Below, in pieces: positions 45,901 through 59,079 of a stretch of 64,000 nucleotides of DNA. The translations under genes and the position numbers were made by a program. Every line of letters starts with the position of its first letter. Position 1 is the stretch's first letter. The notes under the pieces were generated by a model. It searched no databases and was not told the origin of the DNA. It saw nothing but the letters and a program-made list of their open reading frames with translations. The DNA is from Argentina anserina (taxonomy: Eukaryota; Streptophyta; Magnoliopsida; Rosales; Rosaceae): contig NC_065875.1 in the NCBI RefSeq assembly GCF_933775445.1, forward strand, positions 7,019,001-7,083,000. The letters are read 5' to 3'.

Positions 45901-47777
45901 CCCGAGTCAAAAGTGATCTGAGAATTAGGCAACAGAAATCATAGCATGCTGATCAATCTGATGAGCATTCATATTACGAACACAGTAGACCAAAAGAGTG
46001 AGACCCCATACATATCTAGAAGGCCAAACCAGATACAGTTAAGTTTTTTATAAAGTGTGAAGATTACAAAATCTAAGTGAGCATAAGAGTGCTAATTTTT
46101 GTGTTTGCTATACTAAATTGTACCTGGCATCAGCTCACTTGTTGGAAACAATTTCTGCAGCATTGCTTCTCTTTCAACTAGAAAGGCCTCAGGTGTAAGA
46201 GAGTCACTAAGTCCGGTCTCTTCAACAAAGACTCGAGCAGCTTCTATTGCTTTCTTTCCCATCATCTTTGCTTTCAAATTCCAATCAAAGGTTTTATTGA
46301 ACCTAGCAAGTATAATTTCCTGGACTTCAGTATAGAACTTCTCTGTGTCTGAGACAGCAAAAATTACTTCAAACCATCAGTTTCTTTCCTAGAATCTGGA
46401 GATAATCTATAAGCCACAAACTCTAAGAACTAAGTTATCGGCAAAACTCATAACAACAATAAAAATGAGAATAGTAGAAATCAACTAAGCAAAACTCATA
46501 GCAACAATACAGATTTTTGTACACATAACACAAAAGACATATTGCACTAAACTTGGTCCATACAATAACTGAAAACAAAGACTAACTGAAAATTTGTAAT
46601 GCTTCTAAATAGATATGATTTTTAAGCAACCATTCTTTGTATTAATTAAGTTGATAGTTCTAAGGACTAGTTCACTTTGTGATCCTTAGTAACACGTCAA
46701 GCAAACTTGCAAACCAAATGGTTCTGGTACATGAACTTCCAATGATTAATTCCAGACAACCTAATGCTTATCTATTCAATGCCTCTAACTTTCTTTTTTA
46801 CTAAGCTGTCACAAATAATAAATCAGTAGCATCCGCCAATGAATAACGATTACCATATCTATTGTGATGCACAATTCAACCACCGAACACAAATGAAAAT
46901 TTAAATGAATTATTAATTCAAGTCATTCTATTTCAAACCTCAAAAAGGTTCAAACTTGGTAACCAGAGTCTGAAGGAGTCTAATAGAAAGAAATAACTTG
47001 TTGAATATGGATCAACTGACTGGACTCTTAACCACCATCCAAGCCCAAGTAGTTAGATTCTTTATGGGCATGCCAGGATTATGTCATGCCAGCATATGTT
47101 TCAGGTAGGATTAGTTTGCCGATTTTTTTTTCTAACTTTTTTTTATCACTACAGCATCATAGTGTGTGCTTGCACTATTACTTTGTATACTTGGTGTTTT
47201 TATCTACTTATTGTGCAGCAGAGCCTTAACTTTTACTATCAATAATTCGAAAGAGTTCTATTGTTCTCAATAGCCCCAGAGAGCATAAACTGTATTGACA
47301 TTGTAGAAAAGCTTAGTCATATATAATATTAGCCAATCTCTAATTGCGCAAAGGAAACCCAACAATGATAGTCAATATAACAAGAACAACTTCACACAAA
47401 ACACATGAACTCAACTTGGTCCATACAAACTATGAGAAACATTATCTAAGTTAAACAACTGAAACACAAAGAATCCCAGATATGTGAGCAGCAGACAAGT
47501 TACAGTAAAATGAAGAGAAAGGTGAGAAGAGGGGGCAATGCAGGATGAAATTACCGAGTAAGAGGCCGTCCATATCGAAAATGACATGGGTGATTGATGC
47601 TTTGGGTGCAGAGAGATTAGCCATGGCCAGATGAGGTGTTGGGTTTACGGGAAAGTTGAGAGATTTGGTGGAGAAGTGCGGAAAAGGTTTGGGTGAAGTA
47701 GTAGCTCTGATGGGAATTGGGAAAGCTAGTCGTTGGCAGCAGAGGAGTCTTGGCATAGAGAGATCACCTGGATCCAA
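42989..47777 (-). CDS. HAD phosphatase, glycerol-3-phosphatase (GPP) type, six exons
   Basis: Exons on the minus strand: 47777-47555, 46348-46124, 45837-45777, 45586-45439, 45284-45205, 43121-42989. All junctions are GT-AG and in phase; 289 residues from the first ATG. After a basic, Ser/Pro-rich N-terminus, residue 52 begins MANLSAPKAS, then HVIFDMDGLLLD (64-75) with nucleophile D68 and acid/base D70. Later come EKFYTEVQEIILARFNK, KMMGKKAIEAARVFVEETGL, LFPTSELMPGASKLI, FCLATGSNKRHY (motif II), DDPEVKQGKPSPDIFLAA (motif III Lys), CLVFEDAPSGVHAAKNAGM (motif IV) and VVMVPDPRLDSSFHDAADQV. Plant GPP enzymes dephosphorylate glycerol-3-phosphate. The N-terminal extension suggests chloroplast or mitochondrial import. 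A TATA box at 47806-47815 lies so close to ATG 47777 that ATG 47756 or 47624 may be the real start. Confidence 0.93.
43198..43860. repeat. Local duplication inside the last intron of the GPP-like gene
   Basis: 43198-43590 and 43616-43860 are diverged copies in the same order. Shared blocks are TAGACAGA.TTTATCAGGCA, GTTCTGGGT, a CTACCTCTTC-like block, AAGCTGTAGAATCT, AAAAGGGTTTTCC and TTGGAATC.AGCCAT, then CTTATCCAA. The second copy is shorter through small deletions. Confidence 0.75.
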
Positions 47778-47805
47778 ATTGCAAAGGAAGATGGACTGGC
47801 GGCGC

Positions 47806-47815
47806 TTTATATATT
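47806..47815 (-). promoter_or_regulatory. TATA box of the GPP-like gene
   Basis: The minus strand reads AAATATATAAAG here, followed after about 30-60 bp by candidate ATGs at 47777, 47756 and 47624. The spacing would put transcription start at about 47775-47785. Confidence 0.5.
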
Positions 47816-47818
47816 TAG

Positions 47819-50460
47819 TTCACTTTCCCCTTCAAATACGAGAGACAATTAGCAACACAAATCAAAACCCAATGGAAAGGAAAATTCTAATATATGAGTA
47901 AAATTAGAAAAATAATATTTATTGTTAATCGTAGATGTAAAATGTATAATATAGATTGATGTATAGTAGATTAATTCTAATGGACAACCTCGAATCATTT
48001 TTCCACTAAAATCTTGATCCAAAATAGACAGACATGAAGATTTTCAAAGTGCCTCATTGCCTGTTATAATCTAGAGTTATAAACAACTTATCACCAGAAA
48101 GAGTCGAGTTGGAAAGCTTGAATCCCGCCTAAAAAGAAATTGGGGCAAAGGATTATAGGGTTTCTAGACATTTTTTTAAAAGATAATTAAAGAAATATAA
48201 TTAAAAAAAATTGATTAAATTGAGTACAATATGATTTATGGTCTACATTTATCCCTCTACAGTTTGGTATGATACGGGCTTCAATCTGTTAGACCCCATG
48301 AGTTTGGTTTCCACTGTTGTTATTAGAAAGTTTCAGATTGGATTGCCACAAACAGTCTAATGGAGGCCATTCTTGGTTTGTTCTGGCCCTGTGTGGGTAA
48401 TTAGTTGTTATGTTTCACGTGCACGTCTCAAAGGTTAAGTTGCATGTGAAGTGTCGTACATGAGAGAAGAGATCTTATATCAGTGAGATATTAAAATAGA
48501 TTTTTTTAGTGAATGAATCATATCCAATTGTATTTAGATCTTTATGATTCAAACCTCACACCTTAGCGTAGCGGGTTAAGTTGAGATGGCATGGGTTGAA
48601 TGAATTTTCATGGCCACGTTTGTCGGTATGTATTTACCTTGGTGGTAAACAATGGGTGGCTTTTGCCTCTAGGCATTGTATCTCAAAGCTAGGAATTTAA
48701 TTTCAATAACGACCCGGCGACCCCCTCCATCGATTCGTGAATTCTGCCTGGCCAACTCTTTCTTATGGTCTGTCCGACCTTATGAATTATAGTTTGTAAA
48801 GTGGAGAATCGGGGAGTATGTGCCTCATGCATGCATGGACTTTTGTGTTATTTGACTTGTATAAAGTATAAACTACTCATCGACTAGGTCATAATCTTAT
48901 CTATATTCTCGAGCTTATTAGAAATAACTAAAACCAGAGTACCAGACAATAACATGCATAACTGGAAAATGGTTTTGCCGCTATCGGATTCTATATTTGT
49001 CGGTTATATATATGACTTAATAATGAATCCAAGTAAGTCTTCATCATATACAACCCCTAAGTCTAGTTAATTAATCTTTGTGAAACACATAGCTCGATCT
49101 ATGGATTATACTATCAAGTTGGATCAAATAAATTTGCCTGTAGAATAATGTCCGAATAGCTAAAAAAATTGCCATTGATTGTTCTCTAAGTGTACTCTAG
49201 AACATAAACTAGGATCGATATACACCTTTTTTTTGTCTATGAGCCCATGACACAACTTAATTTATGTTTAAATTACGATCAAATATAACCACAATTCAGA
49301 AATCCAAACGTAAATTTAAATTCTAAGACTCCTGAGTCCTGAACCTGTTATTATACATATAGATTTTGTATCTCCATCCCATGAAGTTAAAATCTAACCT
49401 CATTTTAGTTATTGATCATTCGTAAAAAGATCGACTACCATCCCTAGTCCCATGGCCTCCTGAATGTCGTCCAACACGGAATGGTTGCCCTCAAGAACTA
49501 CGACTGCAAAGGCTTCACAAATGTGTTACTTTATGTACGTTGGGAATCAAAATAAAACTACGCAAGTAAAAATTATTGAACAATTATAGCCTTATAGGGG
49601 AATGCAAATTGTAAAAAGGGGACTGAAAATCGAACCCTAGATAATTTATCATTACATAATTTAAGAATATTTGTAGAGTTTTATGTTGGTGGTGCAATAC
49701 CTAGCTTAGTACGTATTAATGTTTAGAGAAGAGTTTAATAATATAGACGAGAATAACTTGGCATGCTTAGCTCTGTTTCCGCTAGCACGTTGTGCCATCA
49801 CTCATCAATATCATGGATAACCACATCTTTTAAATTATGAGCTCCTCCAATTATGCTATATTTTTTTTTTTCATGTTTAAATTGAAGCGATGTCGCAACG
49901 GGGTCATGGGTACTACTCTTAACTGGTCGTATGAGTAATGAGTGATGACCTACCCTGTTTTGGTATTCAAAAGCCGCCCTCCCAAGGAAAGACCATTTTC
50001 CACTGCAAAACATTTAATCTTTGATGACTTCAACCAAGAACTAGTACCTTATGTCTTGTAATCATTGACTAGCAATGCTAAGCTGCAAGAGGTACCCTAA
50101 ATCTTCCTCCATCTTCTTTAATTTACCTTTGATAATAAAACACCACACTCCTCTCTAGTTAATGAGATAGGAAATTCTCCATCTTGTTTACTAAGTCTGG
50201 TATATATGAGGTTAGCTAGTTAATTACAATATTTGGTAAAGTACTCTCCTCTCCTTTTCTCTTTTGATTAGTCTAGACTCTTTTTCATTTCAAGCGAAGG
50301 AAATATTGCCTTTTCTCTATCATCTTATCTCATCTCTTCTGGAAGCTCATAACACCCCAAAATATATGTCGCTTTATAAAACTCCAAGAGATAAAAAAAA
50401 ATAGCCTTAATAATATTCCAAAGGAATCATCTACATAACACCCCTCTTCCCCCTATTTGT
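47819..50460. other. Intergenic, AT-rich
   Basis: No gene is supported. A short frame at 49798-50013 (minus) shows no domain. Poly(A)/poly(T) runs and short direct repeats only. Confidence 0.6.
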
Positions 50461-50586
50461 GTATATATATACTCACCTCGGTCTCTCCTCTTTTAACAAT
50501 TTCAAACCGCATTCTTCTTCTTCTTCTTCTTCTTCTTCTTAGCACTCTCTATTTCTCTCTACAATCTAATCTCCTCAACCTCAACT
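50461..50586 (+). promoter_or_regulatory. Core promoter and 5' UTR with TTC microsatellite
   Basis: GTATATATATACTCACC (50461-50477) is a good TATA box about 115 bp before the start codon. The presumed 5' UTR contains an uninterrupted (TTC)n run at 50512-50540 and pyrimidine-rich CTCTCTATTTCTCTC, both common in plant leaders. Confidence 0.6.
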
Positions 50587-51399
50587 ATGGCCGCCGATAG
50601 TACCAACAACGACACTGATTTTCAATTTCAACTAGTCCCCTACGAAGACGAAGAAGCTGAGGAGGCACTTTCTCTCTGCGACCTTCCACTGGACAATGAA
50701 GCTCAAGAGTTCCACGAATTGTCGTCCAAGTTCCTAAAGGCTCGCTGCTCGTCCTCCGAGTTCTTTGAGTTCTTCAGCGAGAACAGCTCCGATAGTTTCA
50801 TGTGTTCCGCCGAAGACATCATCGTATGTGGGAAACTCATACCCTTCAAAGAGAACACACCTACTCCTCAAGCCCCAAAGTCTTCTTCGAATTCCAAGCA
50901 TGATTATCAGAAGAAACAAACAGGTTTTCGACGACGGTCTGAATCACTTTCCGGGATACAAGGCCCCGTCACGAGATCAAACAGCACTAAAAACAAGATC
51001 ATGATGACCAACAGCCGATCATTGGATTACAGGAAGCTTCAGCGCCAAAGCTCGATGGTGTCACCGGTGCCGGAGATGGAGCGTAACCCTTCAGTGAGGA
51101 GTGTGGGATCGTCAAAGTCCGATAAGAAGAGTACAAGTAGTGGTAAGCCAAAGTGGTCATTTCTCATGTTTGGAATTGTCAAGTTTCCGGCGGAGATGGA
51201 TCTGAGCGATATCAAGAGCCGGCAGGTGAGGAAAAACCCGTCTACCTCGCTGTTTCCCGATACTTCCGTCGGGAAGTGCTCGTCGGTCAGTCGGAGCAAC
51301 TCCGGTAACAAGGGCTCTTGGAAGCTTCTCAGGGCATTGAGCTGCAAGGACCATGCGAGTGTATCTGTAACGGCGTCGTATTACGTCGCACAAGTATGA
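50587..51399 (+). CDS. Plant-specific Ser-rich protein resembling membrane-associated kinase regulators
   Basis: A single-exon frame of 270 residues, starting at the first ATG after a clear promoter. It is acidic at the N-terminus (DEEAEEALSLCDLPLD, 21-36). A short conserved-looking block has FEFF at 60-63 and SAEDIIVCGKLIPFKEN at 74-90; this 'FEF...A-D-x-x-F/I-x-G-K-L-I-P' pattern recurs in plant proteins annotated as MAKR-like or of unknown function. The middle is Ser/Arg/Lys-rich and probably disordered (RRRSESLSG; SNSTKNK; SVRSVGSSKSDKKSTSSGKP). A second conserved-looking block is KPKWSFLMFGIVKFPAEMDL (187-206), then SDIKSRQ. There is no signal peptide, membrane segment or catalytic motif. 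Function is unknown; a signalling or membrane-adaptor role is only suggested by similarity of style. Confidence 0.85.
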   Translation: MAADSTNNDTDFQFQLVPYEDEEAEEALSLCDLPLDNEAQEFHELSSKFLKARCSSSEFFEFFSENSSDSFMCSAEDIIVCGKLIPFKENTPTPQAPKSSSNSKHDYQKKQTGFRRRSESLSGIQGPVTRSNSTKNKIMMTNSRSLDYRKLQRQSSMVSPVPEMERNPSVRSVGSSKSDKKSTSSGKPKWSFLMFGIVKFPAEMDLSDIKSRQVRKNPSTSLFPDTSVGKCSSVSRSNSGNKGSWKLLRALSCKDHASVSVTASYYVAQV

Positions 51400-53923
51400 G
51401 AGAATGTGTCACGCAGCATTTCTGTGCCTATCACCCATTGTATTATAACCCTAAAGCCCTAGCTAACCCATTAATTTTACTATTGAGTATTGAGTGAGGT
51501 ATTATTTCCTCATGCTTGTAAGATTTGACAGTGTTATACAATTAAATTTTCGAGTTGGATCTCAACGACGCAATATATTTCAATCAAAAACAATCTAATT
51601 TAACAACATGACATTACACCTCGGTTCTTGTTAGATGACCATAATTCACTTGATTTTTCCTAGAATTAGAGGTGTGATAGTGATTATAGTATATTTCAAT
51701 TAAAATTTAGATTTACAGTTTAACATACATCGCGACATTACATTTCAATTCTTGATGTGGAATGACTATAATCCACTCAATTTTTTTTCTAGAAATAAAA
51801 TAGAGGTGTGATAGTGAGTTGCATGAGAGCTAGGGAAATATTATGGTTTAAAACTTCTTTGACTTGCTTGGGACGTGAGGATAAATAGATATAGAATCAT
51901 GAGTTATGACTTTCCGTGAAAGCAAGGATTGTGTACAGTAGCAGAAGCATGGTTGTCGAACTACGATTGTGCCATATTCCTGATCTTTCTGTCTCTCTGG
52001 CTCTGAGGTTGAAGCTAGCCGGGCTTGTGTTAGGTGGCCACAGAAATAAGAAATGAATGAAATTCACGAGAATCTTGATTATGTCATTTAATTCTCAATA
52101 AGTTGTTTCTATATTATTTGTACCCATTTATCAGTTTCGGATTTTTATTTATTTCATTACATTTAAATATCGATTCACTTTAATTTTCTTGTCATTACTT
52201 GTCAGATCAAGACAAGAAATTGATTAAGATTACTTTGTAATAATCTGATGATCAACATTGTAATCACTTATTAATGTTCAATCTCATACCTTTCGGATTT
52301 TGAATGGCTCATCAGCACAACAACTACATGAAGCTAAAAGTAAATCATATTAGATGTATTAGATTTAATTCGATCGGGATTGTGGTCGTTATCGACAATG
52401 TTAAATTTTAGTGATTAGTGGCTGGCATATGTTATGTCATATGTTTTGATAATGACTAAGAAGTTAGTAAAAAAAAAGAATGTAATTAGATCCAATTAGT
52501 ATAAATTATGTAAAAAATTATACGATGTTAAGTACATAAATCCACCATTGATTGTCAGCTAGCTAGGTATGAAGGGATATTTTCTTTAATTTTATGTCTC
52601 CTTGTTGTGAGCACTGTTAGGCCGACTTTAAGTAAAACCTTACTTAATTAGCAAAAGAAGTACAACATTTGGTTTTAGATCATTGTATATTGAAACCCAA
52701 GTTGATTCAATTCCATTTCCAAGTCGATCAGATAATTGATGTTGAATAATAACAAACGAGATCGTTAATCATGTGAGTTGTGGTTTAGGGTTTAAGTAAT
52801 TGGTCAACATCATTGAGGTTATGAGGTCAAACTTCAAACAACACTGACATACGTAGAAATTGGATAGGTTAATAGATTTTAATAAAATGAAATTTGTTAG
52901 AATGAAAAAAACACTAATCATGTGTATCATCTCGCATTATGGAAAGTAAAACAAGGAAGCTTTATTGTCATATAGTCTTTGCGTGCCATGTTTGTTTTAA
53001 TCAGCGTGTTAAGCTATATGACTCACTAGGAATTAGTAATAAAAACTAAAATATTGGAACAAATTATCAACTGGGATAATGTTAATTATCTGCATCATAT
53101 GGTATATATCAATATTACATCTTTGAACGAGGCATTGGCTACCCTTCTTTCCAAGTAAACCTGGCATTTTCTCTCACACAGTTTAATATATAATGATGAT
53201 GTGGGTTTTTCTCAAAAAACAAAAAAATGATTATGTGGGCTATTAGAGGGTGTGATTGCAACTCTTTGCTGTATTTGCAAGTAAACAATTGATTTTTTTT
53301 TTGAGAAAAGTAAAACAATTGATTTAACTTCATCATGATGTGTTATAACCAAATACTAGTTGCTGTATCAGCTCCTCATTCTAGAATGTGTACGTCGTAT
53401 AGCATGTCACATCTTTCTTTCTTTTTTTGGCATTCCGGCCATGAAGGCCTTCAAATTAATGAGTATGTTTCATTTTTCTTCGTTCAACTTCATATGACTT
53501 GTCGTCGGCCGTCCTCTCATGGTGGGAGATTTTCTGTATCTGGCCAGCAAAGAAAGCCGGCCAGCGATAGAATTGATGCTCTCAAGCCGATCAGATTGAG
53601 CTCAACTGGTGTATATATAGCTTATCATAATTCTCAAGTGTAAAAGTATGATCATCAAATGCAGAAGTATAATATAGAACCCTAACTGTATATAGCTAAC
53701 TAGGTAATCATTTACCAAGTAGCTAGCAAGACCAAGAGTTAGCTAACATCTTGTATAGAATCACCGGTCAAATGGATCAAAGGAGATGATAATTCTCAGG
53801 CAAATTGTGCCAATTGTTCCAACGGATTGGGAAACCAACACCACTCTCATCGATAAAAAACACTTGCAACAGTAAAATCTTAATATATAGCTAGTTTGAA
53901 GATTCAGTAGTAAAGAATTCTCA
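51400..53923. other. Intergenic, AT-rich
   Basis: The 3' UTR of the preceding gene is probably within 51400-51560. Two similar passages at about 51590-51660 and 51720-51800 (ACATGACATTACACCTCGGT and ACATCGCGACATTACATTTC, each followed by AGAGGTGTGATAGTGA) look like a small diverged duplication. No gene is seen. Confidence 0.55.
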
Positions 53924-54638
53924 GTTTCGATTAGGGGTGGCAATATTATATAATTTTATTCCAACCAATTCATATATCAACCGTATTAAATATATTGGTA
54001 TACCACCAAATTGGTATTTGATACACGATACAGTATATCGTACCATACTTCAAAAGATGGTTAGTAGGTGGTACAAATTTTTCATGTACCATGATATGCC
54101 GTACCAACCGAAATATAAGTTTTATGAAGAAAAAAAACGTAATATATGCATCCATGGTGAGTCGAATTTGGTCTTCTTCCATGCAAGTTGAAGCCAACTA
54201 CCACTAGGCTATCATTACAATTACAACAACTCATGCAAAATAATATATATATTCTTAAAAACTATATATATCCATAAATATTTCAGCCGTAGATTTAGTG
54301 AAAAATAAATCTCAACCGTAGATTTTTGTTAAATTTATAATTTTTGGACTTTGGCATGTTTAATTTATGACTTTGTACTTAGTAATTTGGTTGAAGTTGT
54401 ATAAAACTTTGTATTTGTGTTGTTATTTGCTATTACTTATTTGGATTGAACCCTTAAATTTTTGGGTCATAAACATATTGATAGAAGCCCATTACCAACT
54501 GTACCAATTAGTTGGTATACCAACGTTATTGGTTGGTTTAAATAGTGAATTTTTCATACCAATTATATGTTTGTTGGTACATGGTATTGGAAAAATGAGG
54601 TTGGTATATATACTCACCAATCCATCCCTAATTTCGAT
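53924..54638. mobile_element. hAT MITE, 699 bp, AT-rich, with GGTAT/ATACC repeats
   Basis: The element is 53932-54630, with ends TAGGGGTGG... and ...CCATCCCTA. The flanks are GTTTCGAT (53924-53931) and ATTTCGAT (54631-54638), seven of eight identical. The interior is filled with short direct and inverted GGTATACC, TTGGTAT and GTACCA motifs near both ends. No transposase is encoded. Confidence 0.85.
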
Positions 54639-54939
54639 GGCTTTATGATAGATTGTCCCATTGAAGAAAAAGCTAATTAAGTGATTCAACTATAACAAAA
54701 AAATTCTCCCTCGAATGTCGATAAGCGCTTGGATAAGGTTATTCCCCGGCAGCAAACAATTAACGATATACAACGCAAGAGTAGCTAGGGCTTCTGATCG
54801 ATCGTTCGGACAGTATTACTGATAGATCATTAATTAAAACGTCTATAATAAACCATGTAAAACATCATCGTTAGTATAGAAGAAACATGGATCGTTCTTT
54901 CCGGGGATTTGAAGGGAACTGTAAACTTTTAGTGTTAAC

Positions 54940-56359
54940 AAAAAATGGGTGGTTTGAGATTGATTATTAACTACTAAAACCTAAATTACTATTTACATGA
55001 TAGTCTTCTCTTTAACAAACTTGAACCAAATTTACCATTACACCACATAATTACAAGTTCGAACCTATCATGCATTCTAACTTGACCAATTACATACTTT
55101 TTAGACACCAATACAATTAGAGCCTTAGGGGATCATCTAATCATGCAAGATTTCAATTAACATTTAGATTGACTTAAGATGTAATCTAAATTTGCTTGCA
55201 ATCGAACTCAATAACACTTAGAGTAGAAATCAAACAAGATTACATTTAAGCACCAAATTTTTATTGGAGACATGTTTCATGTGTGACGTCACCCACCATA
55301 GTTACACATGAAAATTTCCAAAATTTTTACCACTTTTAATCAACACAAACCGAACCTACTTAGGGCATGATTCGATTGGTGTCAATATGGGTGATGAATC
55401 TAGCACTCAAACACAATTTTAGGGACTACATCCAAGTACTAAATTCATATGCACATATTTGAAAATTATTTAAAAGTATTGGAAAGATGATTAGAACACA
55501 ACAATAGAAATACAAACTCAATAATTATAGGAAATCATCAATTCGGCAATGATCCAAAAATCCAATAAAATAATTTGAAAATTTCGATTCTTAATACAAA
55601 ACAATAATCTCACACAAACATCATGCTACAATCTTCATAGACAAAGTATCGTAAAAAATCAAAAACGAACAAACCCGTGGAGATGAGTTCCGAGAATCAC
55701 ACGTTATCGGAACCTTGGAAGTGTGTCTTCAATGGTGATTTCGGTGGAGATGAAATTTGTATATGGGGGAGAATGACCTGCTGTTTTGGTGAATGATGTT
55801 TGAGGTAGTATTTTGGTAGAGGTTTGGCTCTTGAATGCAAAGGAGAAGTGGTCTTATTTGAGAGATGAATCCATGTATATAGAGGAAAGAAGGAGGGTAG
55901 TTGCATCTTTCCTCATATTATAATGTCATGTTTTAATCTCTTAAATCATGTCAAGTTTTATTCCCTAAATCATGTCATGCTTTAATTTATTTAATCATGC
56001 CATGTTTTATTCCCTAAATCATGCCATGTTTTATGTATTTAATGATCATCTTCTATTTAATTGTTGCATGACTTAGCTCCATCTCTTTTTCTTTAATTAT
56101 CTCTTCAATCCAATCTGAAAATAAGAAAAAAAATCATAAGTAAGAGATAATTAGTTTCAAAACCTAATAAGGATTCCTAATCAAACTAGGACTCTAGACC
56201 AATTATGCGTTTTTAACTCATGTAAGCACAAAAAATGCATCTAATACCGCTCAAGACTCTTACTACGACTCAATGACTCAATAGTACAACAATAAGGACT
56301 AAAAAAATACAAATTGAGGTAAAAACATGTTAACAACGTCGCACAAAGTGCTCCTATCA
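54940..56359 (-). repeat. Probable LTR (gypsy-like), minus strand
   Basis: The right end on the minus strand starts TGATAGGAGCACTTTGTGCG, the same start as the insertion ending at 39952. About 1.4 kb upstream on the plus strand is LTR-like non-coding sequence, including a short Pro-rich minus frame near 55697-55906. The left boundary and a target duplication were not established, so coordinates on that side are approximate. Confidence 0.45.
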
Positions 56360-58254
56360 ATTACCAGCTAACTTCTGTCTAAATTAATTGGTGAAGCCTT
56401 AACCTTACGTTTCCTTGCATAGACTTAATGCTTCCAATCAATGCAAAAATGATTATGCATTAGCACGCGAAGAAACTAAGCTAGGGTTAGTACTTTGGCT
56501 TGTTTATCGGTTTTAAGCTATATTAATCATTGCCGGAGAATTATGTTGTCAACAGATTCATAATGCTGATCATCATGTATAATGACCATGTTAATGAAAG
56601 AAGCTACAAACAAATGAAACCCGATACACGTACCAATTATATGATCACCATCTTGGTTTGATGATCTAGCAGTGCACGATCGATCGATTATATAATATAA
56701 TCAATATAGATCACAAGGACTTAGCTACACACGCCTCAAATTACTAAATTTTTTATCTTTCTAGTTAAATTTTAGTGTAAAAATGTAAATTTTAAATATT
56801 AGTTCATCCTAAATTTTTATATATATTTCATAAATAATCGTAATTTTTTTTCTAGTCCAACCCACTATAAAATTTTGGCTCCGCCCTTGATAGATCGATT
56901 GATCATAATAATTGATATTACAACCCTGATAGCTAGGAACTGAATCATTCACATTGGAATATATGTATGCGTAGAAAATTAATCGATATAATTATGGGTA
57001 GTTTACGGTTTTGGTTGCATATTGAATAGAATGGATTTAGAGCACCGACGAGCCTTGCACCAGAATAACTGAAGTAGCTAGTCTTTTGGGTTATTAGAAA
57101 AAATGTTGGAAACAGATTAGCACATGGATCACTTATTGGTGATGGCATACAATGTACTGATACAAGTGCATTTCAGTACGTACGTACGTAGAAGAATTTT
57201 CAGTGCTGAATTAGAATTGTTCCGTATGGCTGATTATGCGAGCTTGTTCTTCATCTATATATCACTGTCGTAAAGCTTGTGATCGAAAGCTAATGAGAAA
57301 AATGATCAGGTTAAGGGAAAAGCATGTGCTACATAATTATCAAATAGGTCACAATGTCACATAGACGAAACTTGGTTGTTGTCCATCAGTTAATATCATT
57401 ATGTATCAATGTATTATGTATTATTAGTCTTATCGTTTGATGATATATATAAATAAAGATGAAAACAAATAGAGTATAAAAGAAGAATTTTAAAGAGACT
57501 TCAATATATGCTTTATAAACAACATTTCCGTGAAACATAGGAATAATAGTTCGGATTATAGCATATATCGTACTTATTTTTTTATGCAATTCTCTACTTT
57601 GCAGGAAATCGAAGAACGTACCATTAGTAAATTTATTCCAAGTTGAAATTGATTATATATCCATTGTTGTTCAATGATATGAATTGTTGTTACAGGCTCG
57701 TTAAACTTCTCAATTCTGTTCTCCATCGTGCTAATTAAACTCCATATATAGGATCATTAGTTAACTTATCCTGAAAAAAATGTCTAATTAGCACATTTCT
57801 AAAGAAAAGTCTAATGAGCATAAACCAGCTAGTCCAAAAATTATTTCAACTCTACTAATAATATGAAGTGGGATAGTGACAGCCCCCGACTTAAAAATTA
57901 AGTTCAACCAACGATTTTGCAGTCTAAATTCTTCCTCCATGGTACGTGGGTTCGTCTTCATCATCTCCATGCCAATAATGCAAACAAGCTTCAGAATGTT
58001 CTTAATTATTTTTTTTTGTTACTTGTTAGGCGGGACTAATTAGAAGGATTGCTACCTGTTCATGTCTCAACTCCCCCCCATGCAATTATGTCGACCATTT
58101 TCCTGGCAATTAATTAGAATCTGGGGGATCTGTTTAAGGGCTCTAGTGGACTTTGTGAGAGGTGAAGCCGGCCAATTGATCATTCTGGGGTCCACCTTTT
58201 GTGTTTGATAAATTTGATGTTGATCGTATGAGCTCACTAGTGATTCGAAATATA
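56360..58254. other. Intergenic, AT-rich
   Basis: No gene or well-defined repeat. TACGTACGTACGTA occurs at about 57177-57190. Confidence 0.6.
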
Positions 58255-58754
58255 TAGTGTTGACTAGCTATATATTCAACACTAAGGGAAAATTTTACAA
58301 AGAGTACATGAAATTAGGTCAACTATTAATTACAATACATCAAGTTACAAATTATATACTTTAGTACATAGACTTGGAAACTCAATTCACAATAGATACA
58401 TGCCGTCAACTCTAATGTTATCAATCAATTGACATAGGGTAATTTAGTAATTTGATGCTCTCTCTCTCTCAGACCTCGGGTTCTTGCACAGACCTCTAAC
58501 CTCTTCTCCACAAGACCCAGTCTCAATGTCATTCTTCATAAAAATTCAGAATTGATGTTGTGCTCAATGACGCCAATTGGGTATTAGTGTACTATTCATC
58601 TTTTGTCAATCTCAATCGATAGTTCAAAACCCATGGCCAATTGGCTATCATTGCATTGTTGCCATTGTCAAAAGCCCATTGTAGACATACCATGAGATTT
58701 GCATCAATCGGCATTCGGTGCACCTTCTACCTGCTCATTCCCTCTGTGCTTCCA
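58255..58754. other. Possible left terminal region of an outer TIR element
   Basis: A stretch with GGGAAAATTTTACAAAGAG (58286-58304) followed by AATTACAATACATCAAG and CATGCCGTCAACTCTAATG resembles, in inverted orientation, 61540-61643 (AAATTACCCT...TGACGTCATGTATGG). Both flank the hAT element at 58763-61099. A short palindrome (AGTGTTGA...TCAACACT, 58256-58284) sits at its outer edge. No coding sequence is seen. Confidence 0.4.
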
Positions 58755-59079
58755 CTATAATCTAGGGATGTTAATCGGTTTCGGTTCCTTGGAATTTAAC
58801 CAATAAATCCTAGTTCAGTTCGGTTTGTAGGGAAAAAATGAAGGTATAATAGTAGAACCGTATCGTTTGAAAACAGTTCGGTTCGGTTCTAAATTCTCAA
58901 ATGCATAGGAACCGTTGGATTCTAAGTATAACAAATAATAACCGTTAGATCTTAATCAGACCCACTTTCCCTTCACTCTTCACTTACCCAGTTACCCTAA
59001 TCGAGTAGTCGCAGCCTCAAGCCTGCACTCCCGCAGTCTCCCCCCGCAGTCTCTACTCTCTAACTCTCTATCTGAGTAT

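Noticed and set aside
48540..48720. Possible tRNA-like stretch (CGTAGCGGGTTAAGTTGAG)
   Set aside because: No cloverleaf with matching acceptor stem or anticodon arm could be drawn.
50734..51393. Minus-strand frames opposite the 270-residue gene
   Set aside because: They are antisense shadows; the plus frame has promoter, UTR and conserved-looking motifs.
53937..54191. Open frame rich in Tyr and Ile
   Set aside because: It lies entirely in the AT-rich interior of a hAT MITE.
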